A DNA stretch of 64,000 nt from Trujillonella endophytica (GTDB lineage: Bacteria; Actinomycetota; Actinomycetes; Mycobacteriales; Geodermatophilaceae): the NCBI RefSeq assembly GCF_900110555.1, contig NZ_FOEE01000006.1, positions 62,001 to 126,000 of the forward strand. Direction: 5' to 3'. The position numbers and the translations under genes are program-made. The stretch's first letter is position 1. Every line of letters starts with the position of its first letter. Positions 1 to 8,870 of this stretch are shown here, piece by piece. Under the pieces are notes generated by a model. The model made no database searches and had not been told where the DNA came from. It saw only the letters and a list, made by a program, of their open reading frames with translations.

Positions 1-788
1 CGCACGGTGAGCACCCCGACCCGCTCGCCCCACGTCTCCAGCTGGTCGGCGGCGGCGGCGCGGAAGGTGTCCGCGGCGCCGAGGACGACGCTGCGGCCGT
101 CGCCGACGAGCACGCGGGCGATCTTGCCGACCGTCGTCGTCTTGCCGGCGCCGTTCACGCCGACCACCAGGACGACGCCCGGGCGCCCCTCGTGCCGCTG
201 CACGCCCAGGGTGCGGTCGAGGTCCGGGCCGAGGACGGCGGTCAGCTCGCGCACCAGCAGCGCGCGCAGGTCGCTGCCGGAGGCGGTCGCCAGCACCATC
301 GACTGGGTGCGCAGCCGGTCGACGATCTGCGTGGTCGCGCCGATCCCCACGTCGGCGGCCAGGAGGGTCTCCTCGATCTCCTCCCAGTCGTCCTCGGTGA
401 GCTTCTCCCGGGCGAGCACGGTGAGCAGGCCGCGGCCGAGCGAGGACTGGGAGCGCGCCAGCCGCGCGCGCAGCCGCACCAGCCGGCCGGCCGAGGGCGG
501 CGGGGTCTCGAAGACCAGCCCGGGCTCCGGCTCGGCCGGCGGCAGCTCGACGGGGACGTCGGGGCGCGTGTCCTCCGCGGCCGTCGTGCCCTGCCCGCTG
601 GCGGTGGCCCCGGCCTGGGCGGCGGGGTCGGTCGTCGGGGCCTGTGGCGGGCGCGGCCGGGTGAGCGTGGTGCCCGCGGACGTGTCGTCGTCCAGCCGGG
701 TGGTCCGCCGGCCGCGGTTCACCAGCAGGCTTGCGCCGACCAGCAGGGCGACGACGAGGATCGCGACCGCGATCAGCACGAACTCCAT
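1..788 (-). CDS. ftsY: Signal recognition particle receptor FtsY (3' part missing)
   Basis: Membrane-associated GTPase that receives the SRP-ribosome complex for co-translational insertion of membrane proteins. The 262 visible residues begin with a hydrophobic helix (about residues 3-24) followed by Arg-rich residues, then a Pro/Thr/Ala linker, the helical N domain of the SRP54 family (LTEDDWEEIEETLLAADVG region) and the G1 loop GVNGAGKTTT. The G domain continues past the window edge, so the C terminus is absent. An N-terminal membrane anchor is usual for actinobacterial FtsY. ATG at 788 is preceded by GGGAG about 10 bases upstream. It is divergent from the PhoD-like gene and lies next to smc, as in mycobacteria. 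Confidence 0.95.
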   Translation of the reverse strand, partial: MEFVLIAVAILVVALLVGASLLVNRGRRTTRLDDDTSAGTTLTRPRPPQAPTTDPAAQAGATASGQGTTAAEDTRPDVPVELPPAEPEPGLVFETPPPSAGRLVRLRARLARSQSSLGRGLLTVLAREKLTEDDWEEIEETLLAADVGIGATTQIVDRLRTQSMVLATASGSDLRALLVRELTAVLGPDLDRTLGVQRHEGRPGVVLVVGVNGAGKTTTVGKIARVLVGDGRSVVLGAADTFRAAAADQLETWGERVGVLTV

Positions 789-861
789 GCCGTCAGTCTC
801 CCAGGAGATCCCCCGCCCGCATCGAGGGCGACACCAGGTCCGGAGTGGGAGGCTGGCCCGC

Positions 862-2541
862 ATGCCGACGACCGCCGCGACGCCCCCGGCCCTCCTGATC
901 GGCCCCCTCCTGCGGCACGTCGACCCGGTGTCGGCGACCGTGTGGGTGGAGACCGACCGCGCCTGCGAGGTGGCGGTGCTGGGGCGCCGCGCCCGCACCT
1001 TCGACGTCGGGGGCCACCACTACGCGCTGGTCGTCGTCGAGGGGCTGGAGCCGGGGAGCAGCACGCCGTACGAGGTGCACCTGGACGGCGCGCGGGTCTG
1101 GCCGGACGCGGCGTCCGCGCTCCCGCCCAGCCGCATCCGCACCGCCGGGCGACCGGGCCCGTTCACCCTCGCGTTCGGCTCCTGCCGCTACGCCACTCCC
1201 AGCACCGTCGCTCTCTCCGAGGGCATTCCGCCCGACGCGCTGGACGCCTACGCCAGCCGCGTGGCCGCCCTGCCCGAGGACGAGTGGCCCGACGCGCTGG
1301 TGCTGCTCGGCGACCAGGTCTACGCCGACGAGCTGACGAAGGCGACGCGCACCTGGCTGGGCCTCCGGCGGGGCGAGCCGGCGCCCGACGGCACGCAGGT
1401 CGCGGACTTCGAGGAGTACACCCGGCTCTACGCCGAGTCCTGGACCGACCCCCAGGTGCGCTGGCTGCTGTCGACCATCCCGTCGTCGATGATCTTCGAC
1501 GACCACGAGATGATCGACGACTGGAACACCTCCGCCGCCTGGCGCCGCGAGGTCACCACCGGGGACTGGTGGGCCGACCGCATCGCCGGCGGGCTGGCGA
1601 GCTACTGGATCTACCAGCACCTGGGCAACCTGAGCCCCGCGGAGCTGGCCGCCAACGAGGTCTGGCAGCGGGTGCAGGACTTCCCCGGCGACGCCGAGCC
1701 GCTGCTGCGGGAGATGGCCGTCGCCGCCGACGGCGATCCCCGGTCGATCCGCTGGAGCTACGTCCGGCACTGGGGCGACGTGCGACTGGTCATGATCGAC
1801 AGCCGCGCCGGCCGGGTGCTCGACGAGCAGGCGCGGCAGATGCTGGACGACGCCGAGTTCGACTGGGTCGAGGCGGAGATGGCCCGCGCGGTCGCCGACG
1901 GCGTGGACCACGTCGTCCTCGGGACGTCGTTGCCCTGGCTGCTGCCGCACGCGATCCACGAGATCGAGCGCTGGAACGAGACGCTCAACGTGCGGCACGA
2001 GGGCCGGCCGCTCGGCCGGCTGGCCGAGAAGCTGCGCCAGGCCGCCGACCTGGAGCACTGGGCCGCGTTCGGGCACTCGTTCGAGCGGCTGGGCCGGGCG
2101 GTCACCTCCCTGGCCCGCGGCGAGGCCGGGCCCGCGCCCGCGTCGGTGCTCGTGCTGTCCGGCGACGTGCACCACGCCTACGCCGCCGAGCTGACCGAGC
2201 CCGGCGGCCTCGACTCGCGGGTGCACCAGCTGACCGTCTCGCCGCTGCACAACTCCGCCCCGCACCCCATCGAGGTCGGCTTCCGGCTCGGCTGGAGCCG
2301 CTGGGCACGCCGGTTCACCACGCGGATCGCCCGGCTCGCCCGCGTCCGGCCCTCGCCGCTGGGCTGGACGAAGGCCGCCGGCCCGTTCTTCGGCAACCAG
2401 ATCGGCGAGCTCGTGCTCGACGGGCCGGACGCACGGTTCCGCCTGCTGGTCACCGACCGCGAGGACCACCGCCGCGAGGGCCTCGACCAGGTGCTCGACC
2501 TGCCGCTGACCGGCTCCGTGGCCGCGGGGGTGCCAGGCTGA
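862..2541 (+). CDS. PhoD-like alkaline phosphatase family protein
   Basis: A 559-residue metallophosphoesterase of the PhoD-like family, expected to hydrolyse phosphomono- or diesters with bound Ca/Fe. An N-terminal beta-sandwich-like segment (about residues 1-100) is followed by the metallophosphatase core: FGSCRY, LLGDQVYADE, a FDDHEMIDDWN metal/active-site segment and SGDVHHAYA near residue 435. There is no signal peptide or Tat motif, so unlike secreted PhoD it looks cytoplasmic. ATG 862 has GGGAGG about 10 bases upstream. The frame stays open far upstream, but that part is antisense to ftsY and is not coding. The gene ends 4 bases before the EEP-family gene, so the two are probably cotranscribed. 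The substrate cannot be told from sequence. Confidence 0.9.
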   Translation: MPTTAATPPALLIGPLLRHVDPVSATVWVETDRACEVAVLGRRARTFDVGGHHYALVVVEGLEPGSSTPYEVHLDGARVWPDAASALPPSRIRTAGRPGPFTLAFGSCRYATPSTVALSEGIPPDALDAYASRVAALPEDEWPDALVLLGDQVYADELTKATRTWLGLRRGEPAPDGTQVADFEEYTRLYAESWTDPQVRWLLSTIPSSMIFDDHEMIDDWNTSAAWRREVTTGDWWADRIAGGLASYWIYQHLGNLSPAELAANEVWQRVQDFPGDAEPLLREMAVAADGDPRSIRWSYVRHWGDVRLVMIDSRAGRVLDEQARQMLDDAEFDWVEAEMARAVADGVDHVVLGTSLPWLLPHAIHEIERWNETLNVRHEGRPLGRLAEKLRQAADLEHWAAFGHSFERLGRAVTSLARGEAGPAPASVLVLSGDVHHAYAAELTEPGGLDSRVHQLTVSPLHNSAPHPIEVGFRLGWSRWARRFTTRIARLARVRPSPLGWTKAAGPFFGNQIGELVLDGPDARFRLLVTDREDHRREGLDQVLDLPLTGSVAAGVPG

Positions 2542-2545
2542 GCGC

Positions 2546-3367
2546 GTGAGCGACGCAGCGACCGACTCCCCCCGGCCGGCTCCCGGCCCGGACCAGCCGC
2601 CGATCCCCGTCCGCCTCGTCACCTTCAACACCCACCACGGCGTGGGCACCGACGAGCGACACGACCTGGCCCGGCTCGCCACGGTGCTGGCCGCAGCCGA
2701 CGCCGACCTGATCTGCCTGCAGGAGGTCGACCGCCGCTTCGGCCCGCGCAGCGAGGACGTCGACCAGGCCCTGCTGCTCTCCCGCGCCCTGGACATGCAC
2801 CTGGCGTGGGGGCCGGCCATCGACGAGCCGCGCCGCGACGGGGGTGACCGTCGTCAGTACGGCAACGCGCTGCTCTCCCGCCTGCCGGTGCTCGTCAGCG
2901 ACGTCCACCGGCTCCCCGGCGGGGGCGAGCCGCGCAGCGCCCTGCAGACGATGGTCGAGCTCGACGGCGGCGCTTTGTGGGTCACTGCCACGCACCTGAC
3001 CACGAGCTCGGCGGCCGAGCGGGCCGAGCAGGTGGCCGCCCTGGCCGCGCTGCACACCGGGGCGATGGCCACCGGCGTGCTCGTCGGGGACTTCAACGCC
3101 TCGCCCGACGCGCCGGAGCTGGAGCCCCTGCACGCCCGCTTCACCGACGCGTGGGAGCTCGCCGGGGAGAAGGAGGACCGGGCCGGCTGGCGGTTCTGGA
3201 CCAGCGGCCAGGGGCTCACCCACCCGGCGGGCGCCCCGCGGCGGCGGATCGACCAGGTATGGGTATCCGAGGGCGTCGGCGTCGCCTCGGCGCGGGTGCT
3301 CGACGCCGAGGGCGCGTCGGACCACCTGCCGCTCGTGGTCGATCTGCTGGTCCCCTCGGGGGTGTAG
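2546..3367 (+). CDS. Endonuclease/exonuclease/phosphatase family protein
   Basis: A 273-residue DNase I-like hydrolase. Visible family motifs are the start LVTFNTHHG, the metal-binding Glu in ICLQEVDR, VTATHLTT, GDFNA and the C-terminal GASDHLPLVVDL with the catalytic Asp-His pair. This family cuts nucleic-acid or phospholipid phosphodiesters, or removes phosphates from phosphoinositides and similar compounds; the substrate here is unknown. No signal peptide is seen. GTG 2546 lies 4 bases after the stop of the PhoD-like gene, so translation is probably coupled. It converges on smc, with a palindromic repeat array in the gap. Confidence 0.88.
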   Translation: MSDAATDSPRPAPGPDQPPIPVRLVTFNTHHGVGTDERHDLARLATVLAAADADLICLQEVDRRFGPRSEDVDQALLLSRALDMHLAWGPAIDEPRRDGGDRRQYGNALLSRLPVLVSDVHRLPGGGEPRSALQTMVELDGGALWVTATHLTTSSAAERAEQVAALAALHTGAMATGVLVGDFNASPDAPELEPLHARFTDAWELAGEKEDRAGWRFWTSGQGLTHPAGAPRRRIDQVWVSEGVGVASARVLDAEGASDHLPLVVDLLVPSGV

Positions 3368-3383
3368 CGCCCCCAGTGCAATT

Positions 3384-3470
3384 GCGCAGAATTGCCCCGG
3401 GCAGAAGCGCGAAATTGCCCCGGGGCAGGAGCGCGGAATTGCCCCGGGCAGAAGCGCGGAATTGCCCGGG
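3384..3470. repeat. Tandem palindromic repeat between convergent genes
   Basis: Three full units of 23-24 bases and a fourth truncated one, each of the form gcgcNgaattgcccc followed by gggcagaa. The second unit contains the perfect 12-base palindrome TGCCCCGGGGCA; the others carry it with one G fewer. The array fills the space between the stop codons of the EEP gene and smc, so it probably acts as a bidirectional terminator. AT-containing aattg blocks stand out from the surrounding GC. Confidence 0.75.
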
Positions 3471-3471
3471 T

Positions 3472-6400
3472 CTAGGCGGGCTCGGCGTCGCGGAGGCGCT
3501 GGCTGATGACGCCGGTGATCCCGTCGCCGCGCATGCTGACGCCGTAGAGGGCGTCGGCGATCTCCATCGTCCGCTTCTGGTGGGTGATGACGATCAGCTG
3601 GGACGTCGCCCGCAGCTGCTCGACGAGGGTGAGCAGCCGGCCGAGGTTGACGTCGTCCAGGGCTGCCTCGACCTCGTCGAGCACGTAGAACGGCGACGGC
3701 CGGGCCCGGAAGATCGCCACGAGCAGGGCGACCGCCGTCAGCGAGCGCTCGCCGCCGGAGAGCAGCGACAGCCGCTTGACCTTCTTGCCCGGCGGCCGGG
3801 CCTCGATCTCGACGCCCGTGGTCAGCATGTCCTCGGGGTCGGTGAGCGTCAGCCGCCCCTGGCCGCCGGGGAACAGCACCGCGAAGACCTGTTCGAACTC
3901 ACGCTGCACGTCGGCGAAGGCGGCGGCGAACACGTCGTGGATCCGGCCGTCGACCTCGCGGACGACGGTGAGCAGGTCCCGGCGGGTGGCCTTGAGGTCC
4001 TCCAGCTGCGTGGCCAGGAAGGTGTGCCGCTCCTCCAGCGCCGCGAACTCCTCCAGCGCCAGGGGGTTGACCTTGCCCAGCGTGGCGAGGTCGCGCTCGG
4101 CGCGGGCGGCGCGGCGCTCCTGGGCGGGCCGGTCGTAGGGCACCGGCTCCGGCTCGGGCTCCCCCGCCGCCTGCGCGGCGGCGAGCTCCGCCGGGGACGG
4201 CGGCACCGGCGCCGCGGGCCCGTACTCGGCGACCAGGGTGGGCAGGTCGACGCCGTACTCCTCGGCCGCCCGGGCCTCCAGTGCCTCGATCCGGTACCGC
4301 TGCTCGGCGCGGGCGACCTCGTCCCGGTGCACCTCGTCGGTGAGCCGCTCCAGCTCGCCGGTCGCCGTCCGCACCCGGCTGCGCACCTCGAGCAGCTCCG
4401 CCTCCGCGGCGCTACGCCGGCGGGCCAGCTCGTCCCGCTCGGCGGCGGCGCGCGACAGCGACCCGGCCAGCGCGGTGAGCGCTCCCTCGGCGTCGGCGCG
4501 CACCCGGCCGGCGACGACGGCGCCGCGCTCCCGGGCGGCGCGGGCGGCGGCCGCACGTTCCCGGGCGGCCCGCTCCTGCCGGGCCTGACGACGCAGGGAG
4601 TCCGCGCGGCCGGTCAGCGCCCGGGCGCGCTCCTCGGCGGTGCGCACCGCGAGCCGGGCCTCGGTCTCGGCACGGCCCGCCGCGGCGACCTCCAGCCGCA
4701 GCCGGTCGCGGTCCTCGGTCGACGGCTCGTCCTCCAGCGGCACCGCCTCCGCGGCGGCGAGCCGGTCCGCCAGCTCGCCGAGCGTCGACTCCGCCTGCTC
4801 CAGCGCCTGCTCGGCCCGGACCCGCGCGGCGGACGACCGCTCGGCCTCCGCGGCCGCCGACCGCGCGGCGGCACCGAGCTCGGCCAGTTCCGTGGCGACG
4901 GCGGAGCGGCTGCGGTCGGCGGCCTGGCGGGCGGCCAGCGCCGTCTCCACCTCCGCGGAGCGCGCCCGGGCCGCCTCCCGGGCCGCCGCGAGCTGCTCGG
5001 CGAGGGCCGCGGCGCGCGCCGCCGCGCCCTCCAGTTCCCGGCCGGCCTCCTCCACCCGCGCCCGGACCTCGAGGCCGGTGGGCGCGTTCGCCTGGCCGCC
5101 GGCGGCCCAGTCGGCGCCGACCAGGTCGCCGGCGGCGGTGACGGCGCGCAGCCGCGGATGGGTGCCGACCAGCACGGTCGCGGCGTCGAGAGTGGGGACG
5201 ACGGCGACCCGGTCCAGGGCCCGCGCCAGGGCCGGACCGAGCTCGGCCGGCGCATCCACCAGGTCGAGCGCCCACCGCGCGCCCTCGGGCAGCCCGGGCT
5301 CACCGTCGCGGGGCAGCGGCGGCAGGCCGGCGGTCACCAGCAGCGCGGCCCGGCCGCCGGCGACGTCCTTGAGGTGGGCCAGCGCCGCGGCCGCCTCGGC
5401 CACCCCGGTGACGACGACGGCGTCGGCCATCCCCGCCAGCGCGGCGGCCAGGGCGGTCTCGGCGCCCGGGACGACGGCGATCCGGTCGGCCAGCGGGCCC
5501 AGCACCCCGGGCAGCCCGGCGGCGAGCACGGCGGCGGCCCCGTCGGCGGGGGCCAGGCCGGAGGCCAGCGCCTCGCGGCGGGCGGCGGCGCCGGCACGGT
5601 CGCGCTCGGCGGCCCGCTCGGCCGCGGTCAGCTCGGTGACGAGCCGGGCGGCCTCGGCGTGCGCCGCGACGGCGTCGGAGTGCGCCGTGACCAGCGCACT
5701 GTCGGACTCCTCCTGCTCGGTGAGCGCGCCGCGGCGCCCGGCCAGCCGGTCCGCGGCCTCCTCGGCGCGGCCGGCGGCCTCGGTGGCCGCGGTGAGCAGC
5801 CGGTCGATCTCGGCCTGCCCGGCGCCGACCCGGGACCGGGCGGCCGCGACCTGGCCGGACAGCCGCGCCAGGCCCTCGCGGCGGTCGGCGAGCGCCCGGC
5901 TGGCGGCGACCCACGCCTGCTCCGCGGCGGCGAGGGCCTGCTCCAGCTCGGCGCGGGCGGCGACGGCCGTGGCCAGCCGGCCCCGCTCGGCGGCGAGGCC
6001 CTCGGCGAGCTCGGCCTCGGCCGCGGCGATCCGGTCGGCCTCGGCCTCGAGCTGGTCGGGGTCGCGGCCGCCGGACGCCGCCGCCTGCGGCGCGGACAGG
6101 TGGCGGTGCCGCTCGCCGGCGAGCGCAGCGACGGCGCGGAACCGCTCGCCCAGCGCCGACAACCGGTACCAGGTGTCCTGGGCACCGCCCAGCAGCGGGG
6201 CGTTGGCCGCCAGCCCGCGCTCCAGCGCGGATTCCCGACCGGCGACCGCGGCCAGCTCCGCCTCGACGACGGCGCGGCGCTCCCGGGCGGCGGTCTCGTC
6301 GGCGACGTCCCTGTCCAGGGCGTCGCGCAGGTGCACGAGGTCGTCGGCGAGCAGGCGCAGCCGGGCGTCGCGCAGGTCGGCCTGGACGCCGGCCGCGCGG

Positions 6401-7038
6401 CGGGCGACCTCGGCCTGGCGGCCCAGCGGCTTGAGCTGGCGGCGCAGCTCCGCGGTCAGGTCCCCGAGACGGTCGAGGTTGGCCTGCATCGCGTCGAGCT
6501 TGCGCAGCGCCTTCTCCTTGCGCCGGCGGTGCTTCAGCACGCCGGCGGCCTCCTCGACGAAGGCGCGCCGGTCCTCGGGCCGGCCGGAGAGCACGGCGTC
6601 GAGCTGCCCCTGGCCGACGATCACGTGCTGCTCGCGGCCGATGCCGGAGTCGCTGAGCAGCTCCTGGACGTCGAGCAGGCGCACCTTGTCGCCGTTGATC
6701 TCGTACTCGCTCTCGCCGGAGCGGTACATCCGGCGGGTGATCGAGACCTCGGTGTAGTCGATCGGCAGCGCGCCGTCGGCGTTGTCGATGGTCAGGGTCA
6801 CCTCGGCCCGGCCCAGCGGCGGGCGGCCGGCGGTGCCGGCGAAGATGACGTCCTCCATCTTGCCGCCGCGCAGGCTCTTGGCCCCCTGCTCGCCGAGGAC
6901 CCAGGCGATGGCGTCGACGACGTTGGACTTGCCCGACCCGTTGGGGCCGACGACGGCGGTGATCCCCGGCTCGAGACGCAGGGTCGTCGGGGACGCGAAG
7001 GACTTGAAGCCCTTGAGCGTCAGGCTCGACAGGTGCAC
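3472..7038 (-). CDS. smc: Chromosome segregation ATPase SMC
   Basis: A 1188-residue structural-maintenance-of-chromosomes ATPase that, with ScpA/ScpB, compacts and resolves the replicated chromosome. The N-terminal head carries Walker A GPNGSGKSN (about residues 32-40). Long Ala/Glu/Arg coiled coils flank a hinge at about residues 500-650 (GLPGVLGPLADRIAV region). The C-terminal head has the ABC signature LSGGERSLTAVALL and Walker B PFYVLDEVEAALDD. Length is normal for the family. GTG 7038 puts the standard MHLSSLTLKGFKSF start in place. The divergent neighbour is a ferredoxin gene 53 bases away. The long open frame on the other strand is a GC-bias shadow. Confidence 0.98.
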   Translation of the reverse strand: MHLSSLTLKGFKSFASPTTLRLEPGITAVVGPNGSGKSNVVDAIAWVLGEQGAKSLRGGKMEDVIFAGTAGRPPLGRAEVTLTIDNADGALPIDYTEVSITRRMYRSGESEYEINGDKVRLLDVQELLSDSGIGREQHVIVGQGQLDAVLSGRPEDRRAFVEEAAGVLKHRRRKEKALRKLDAMQANLDRLGDLTAELRRQLKPLGRQAEVARRAAGVQADLRDARLRLLADDLVHLRDALDRDVADETAARERRAVVEAELAAVAGRESALERGLAANAPLLGGAQDTWYRLSALGERFRAVAALAGERHRHLSAPQAAASGGRDPDQLEAEADRIAAAEAELAEGLAAERGRLATAVAARAELEQALAAAEQAWVAASRALADRREGLARLSGQVAAARSRVGAGQAEIDRLLTAATEAAGRAEEAADRLAGRRGALTEQEESDSALVTAHSDAVAAHAEAARLVTELTAAERAAERDRAGAAARREALASGLAPADGAAAVLAAGLPGVLGPLADRIAVVPGAETALAAALAGMADAVVVTGVAEAAAALAHLKDVAGGRAALLVTAGLPPLPRDGEPGLPEGARWALDLVDAPAELGPALARALDRVAVVPTLDAATVLVGTHPRLRAVTAAGDLVGADWAAGGQANAPTGLEVRARVEEAGRELEGAAARAAALAEQLAAAREAARARSAEVETALAARQAADRSRSAVATELAELGAAARSAAAEAERSSAARVRAEQALEQAESTLGELADRLAAAEAVPLEDEPSTEDRDRLRLEVAAAGRAETEARLAVRTAEERARALTGRADSLRRQARQERAARERAAAARAARERGAVVAGRVRADAEGALTALAGSLSRAAAERDELARRRSAAEAELLEVRSRVRTATGELERLTDEVHRDEVARAEQRYRIEALEARAAEEYGVDLPTLVAEYGPAAPVPPSPAELAAAQAAGEPEPEPVPYDRPAQERRAARAERDLATLGKVNPLALEEFAALEERHTFLATQLEDLKATRRDLLTVVREVDGRIHDVFAAAFADVQREFEQVFAVLFPGGQGRLTLTDPEDMLTTGVEIEARPPGKKVKRLSLLSGGERSLTAVALLVAIFRARPSPFYVLDEVEAALDDVNLGRLLTLVEQLRATSQLIVITHQKRTMEIADALYGVSMRGDGITGVISQRLRDAEPA

Positions 7039-7091
7039 GGGAGCCAGAGGCTAGTGCAGCCGACCGCCCCGGCGCTGCGTACGCTCCGGGC

Positions 7092-7301
7092 GTGGCTGGT
7101 TACACGGTGAGCGCCGACTTCGACCTCTGCGAGTCCAACGCGGTCTGCATGGGCATCGCGCCCGAGGTCTTCGAGGTCCGCGAGGACAACTTCCTGTACG
7201 TGCTCCAGGAGCACCCGCCCGAGGCGCTGCTCGACCGGGTCCGCGAGGCCGTGGACAGCTGCCCGAAGCGCGCCCTCAGCCTCCGGCCGACCGCGGAATA
7301 G
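7092..7301 (+). CDS. Small 3Fe-4S-type ferredoxin
   Basis: A 69-residue ferredoxin of the actinobacterial type that usually feeds electrons to cytochrome P450s. Cysteines are at 13, 19 and 57, the last followed by Pro, giving CX2NX2C...CP. Asn16 takes the place of the fourth cluster ligand, so a [3Fe-4S] cluster is expected. GTG 7092 starts the protein a few residues before the first beta strand, as is usual. No P450 or ferredoxin reductase lies in the window, so its partner is unknown. It ends at a hairpin shared with the convergent small gene. Confidence 0.88.
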   Translation: MAGYTVSADFDLCESNAVCMGIAPEVFEVREDNFLYVLQEHPPEALLDRVREAVDSCPKRALSLRPTAE

Positions 7302-7306
7302 CTCGC

Positions 7307-7326
7307 GGGCCCCGCTGCGGGGGCCC
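7307..7326. terminator. Hairpin between convergent ferredoxin and coiled-coil genes
   Basis: GGGCCCC and GGGGCCC arms of 7 base pairs enclose a 6-base loop in the 29-base gap between two convergent stop codons. There is no T tract. It probably serves both genes. Confidence 0.5.
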
Positions 7327-7330
7327 TCGT

Positions 7331-7534
7331 TCAGGCCAGCGCCGGCTCGGCGCTGTCGCCGGCCATGCTCAGCAGCTCGGAGGCGATCGCCGCGTCGCGG
7401 GCGGCGTCGCGCTGCGTGCGCAGCTCCGCCAGCTCGGCCTCCAGCCGGCGTACTCGCGCTCGCAGGGCGGCGTTCTCCTCGACGACCCGGAGCTCAGCCG
7501 GGCTGACGACGTGACCGAACAGTGCCTTGGCCAT
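7331..7534 (-). CDS. Small coiled-coil protein, function unknown
   Basis: A 67-residue protein beginning MAKALFGHVVSPAE, with an uninterrupted heptad-like helix from about residue 16 to 55 (VEENAALRARVRRLEAELAEL), rich in Glu, Arg, Ala and Leu. It has no membrane segment or cysteine. The ATG at 7534 is chosen because the frame upstream has no coding character. It looks like a dimerising coiled-coil peptide, but I do not recognise a family with a known role. It sits between the ferredoxin and acylphosphatase genes. Confidence 0.6.
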   Translation of the reverse strand: MAKALFGHVVSPAELRVVEENAALRARVRRLEAELAELRTQRDAARDAAIASELLSMAGDSAEPALA

Positions 7535-7682
7535 GGCTGTGGTGGCCTTCCTGACAGCGAGAGGTGTGCCCAGCGCCCCGGATCGCGGTCGGCGCGGGCT
7601 GGATACCACAAGGGTGACAGGGAGGGACACGCAGGTCAACGCCACACTGCCGAGTGCCCGTGTCCAGGGGATGTCGTCTTCG

Positions 7683-7958
7683 TCACGCCGTCGTGAAGCC
7701 CTGTACCCCCTGCACCACGCCGTCCCGGGTGTCCACCGAGCCCACGGCCCCGGGCGCGTCCGGGCCGGCGAGGGCGGCCACGGTGGCCCGGACGGCGTCC
7801 GCCGGGCCCTCGAGGACCACCTCGACCCGGCCGTCCGGGAGGTTGGTCGCCGTCCCGGCCAGGCCGGCGCCGCGGGCCAGGCCCCGGACGAACCAGCGGT
7901 AGCCCACGCCCTGCACCCGGCCGGACACGAGCGCGACGACCCGCACCGGCTCGGTCAC
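7683..7958 (-). CDS. acyP: Acylphosphatase
   Basis: A 91-residue acylphosphatase that hydrolyses acyl-phosphate bonds such as those in carbamoyl or acetyl phosphate. It shows the family pattern: a beta strand, then [13 protein letters not shown] with the catalytic Arg, the active-site Asn in [17 protein letters not shown], and the usual short alpha/beta fold length. GTG 7958 overlaps the mutM stop by 4 bases, which fixes the start and indicates translational coupling. An acylphosphatase between smc and mutM is the mycobacterial arrangement. Confidence 0.93.
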   Translation of the reverse strand: MTEPVRVVALVSGRVQGVGYRWFVRGLARGAGLAGTATNLPDGRVEVVLEGPADAVRATVAALAGPDAPGAVGSVDTRDGVVQGVQGFTTA

Positions 7959-8863
7959 GTGCGCGCCCGCCTCGCCCGCGGCTCTGCCGACTGCCGCCGG
8001 GTCCGCGGGCGGGGCTGGCAGACCGGGCAGCTGTAGCTGGACCGGTTCATGAACGACTCCCGGCGGATCGGCGTGCCGCACCGCGGGCAGGGCCGGTCGG
8101 CCTGTCCGTAGACCGCCAGGAACCGGGAGAAGTAGCCGCTCTGGCCGTTGACGTCGACGTAGAGCGAGTCGAAGGAGGTCCCGCCCTGCGCCAGGGCCTC
8201 CCCCAGCACGTCGCGCACGCCCTGCAGGAGCGCCGCCACCTGGGGGCGGGTCAGCGCGTCGGTCGGCCGGGCACCGTGCAGCCGTGCCCGCCACAGCGCC
8301 TCGTCGGCGTAGATGTTGCCGACCCCGCCGATCAGGGTCTGGTCCAGCAGGGCCCGCTTGACCTCGGTGTGCCGGCGGCGCAGCGCTGCGCTGAACGCCG
8401 TCTCGTCGAAGGCGGGGTCCAGCGGGTCGATGGCGATGTGCGCCAGCCGCGCCGGCAGCCCCTCCCCGGCAGACTCCTCGACCGCCAGCCCCCCGAACGT
8501 GCGCTGGTCGACGAAGCGCAGTTCGCGCCCGCCGTCGGTGAAGGTGAACCGGGCGCGCAGGTGCACCTCGTCGGGCTGGCTGCGCTTCTCCACGAGCAGC
8601 TGCCCGCTCATGCCCAGATGGGCGACGAGCGCGTGACCCGACGGCGCGCCACCCGGCTCGGCGACGGGCAGCCAGAGGTACTTGCCGCGGCGGTGGGCGG
8701 CCGTCAGCGTGCGGCCGGTCAGGGCCGCGACGAAGTGGTCGGTGCCCTCCAGGTGGCGGCGCACCGCGCGGGGGTGGTGCACCTCCACCGCGGCGATGGT
8801 CCGGCCGGCGACCCACTGCTCCAGGCCGCGGCGCACCACCTCGACCTCGGGCAGCTCGGGCAC
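7955..8863 (-). CDS. mutM: Formamidopyrimidine-DNA glycosylase
   Basis: A 302-residue bifunctional DNA glycosylase/AP lyase that removes 8-oxoguanine and formamidopyrimidines. It starts [10 protein letters not shown], exposing the catalytic N-terminal Pro and Glu after Met removal. The middle carries the helix-two-turn-helix with [12 protein letters not shown], and the C terminus has the zinc finger [11 protein letters not shown]...YSCPVCQ. Length is normal. It is the second gene after rnc in a leftward run and overlaps acyP. Confidence 0.97.
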   Translation of the reverse strand: MPELPEVEVVRRGLEQWVAGRTIAAVEVHHPRAVRRHLEGTDHFVAALTGRTLTAAHRRGKYLWLPVAEPGGAPSGHALVAHLGMSGQLLVEKRSQPDEVHLRARFTFTDGGRELRFVDQRTFGGLAVEESAGEGLPARLAHIAIDPLDPAFDETAFSAALRRRHTEVKRALLDQTLIGGVGNIYADEALWRARLHGARPTDALTRPQVAALLQGVRDVLGEALAQGGTSFDSLYVDVNGQSGYFSRFLAVYGQADRPCPRCGTPIRRESFMNRSSYSCPVCQPRPRTRRQSAEPRARRART

Positions 8864-8870
8864 GGGCGGC

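Noticed and set aside
7-861. Upstream extension of the PhoD-like frame
   Set aside because: This stretch encodes FtsY on the other strand. The extension has Ser/Arg/Thr-rich, non-conserved composition, and a good ribosome site precedes ATG 862.
2977-7110. Plus-strand open frame of 1377 residues
   Set aside because: It is antisense to smc, has no recognisable domain, and reads as Gly/Arg/Gln/Val-rich translation of a GC-rich complementary strand.
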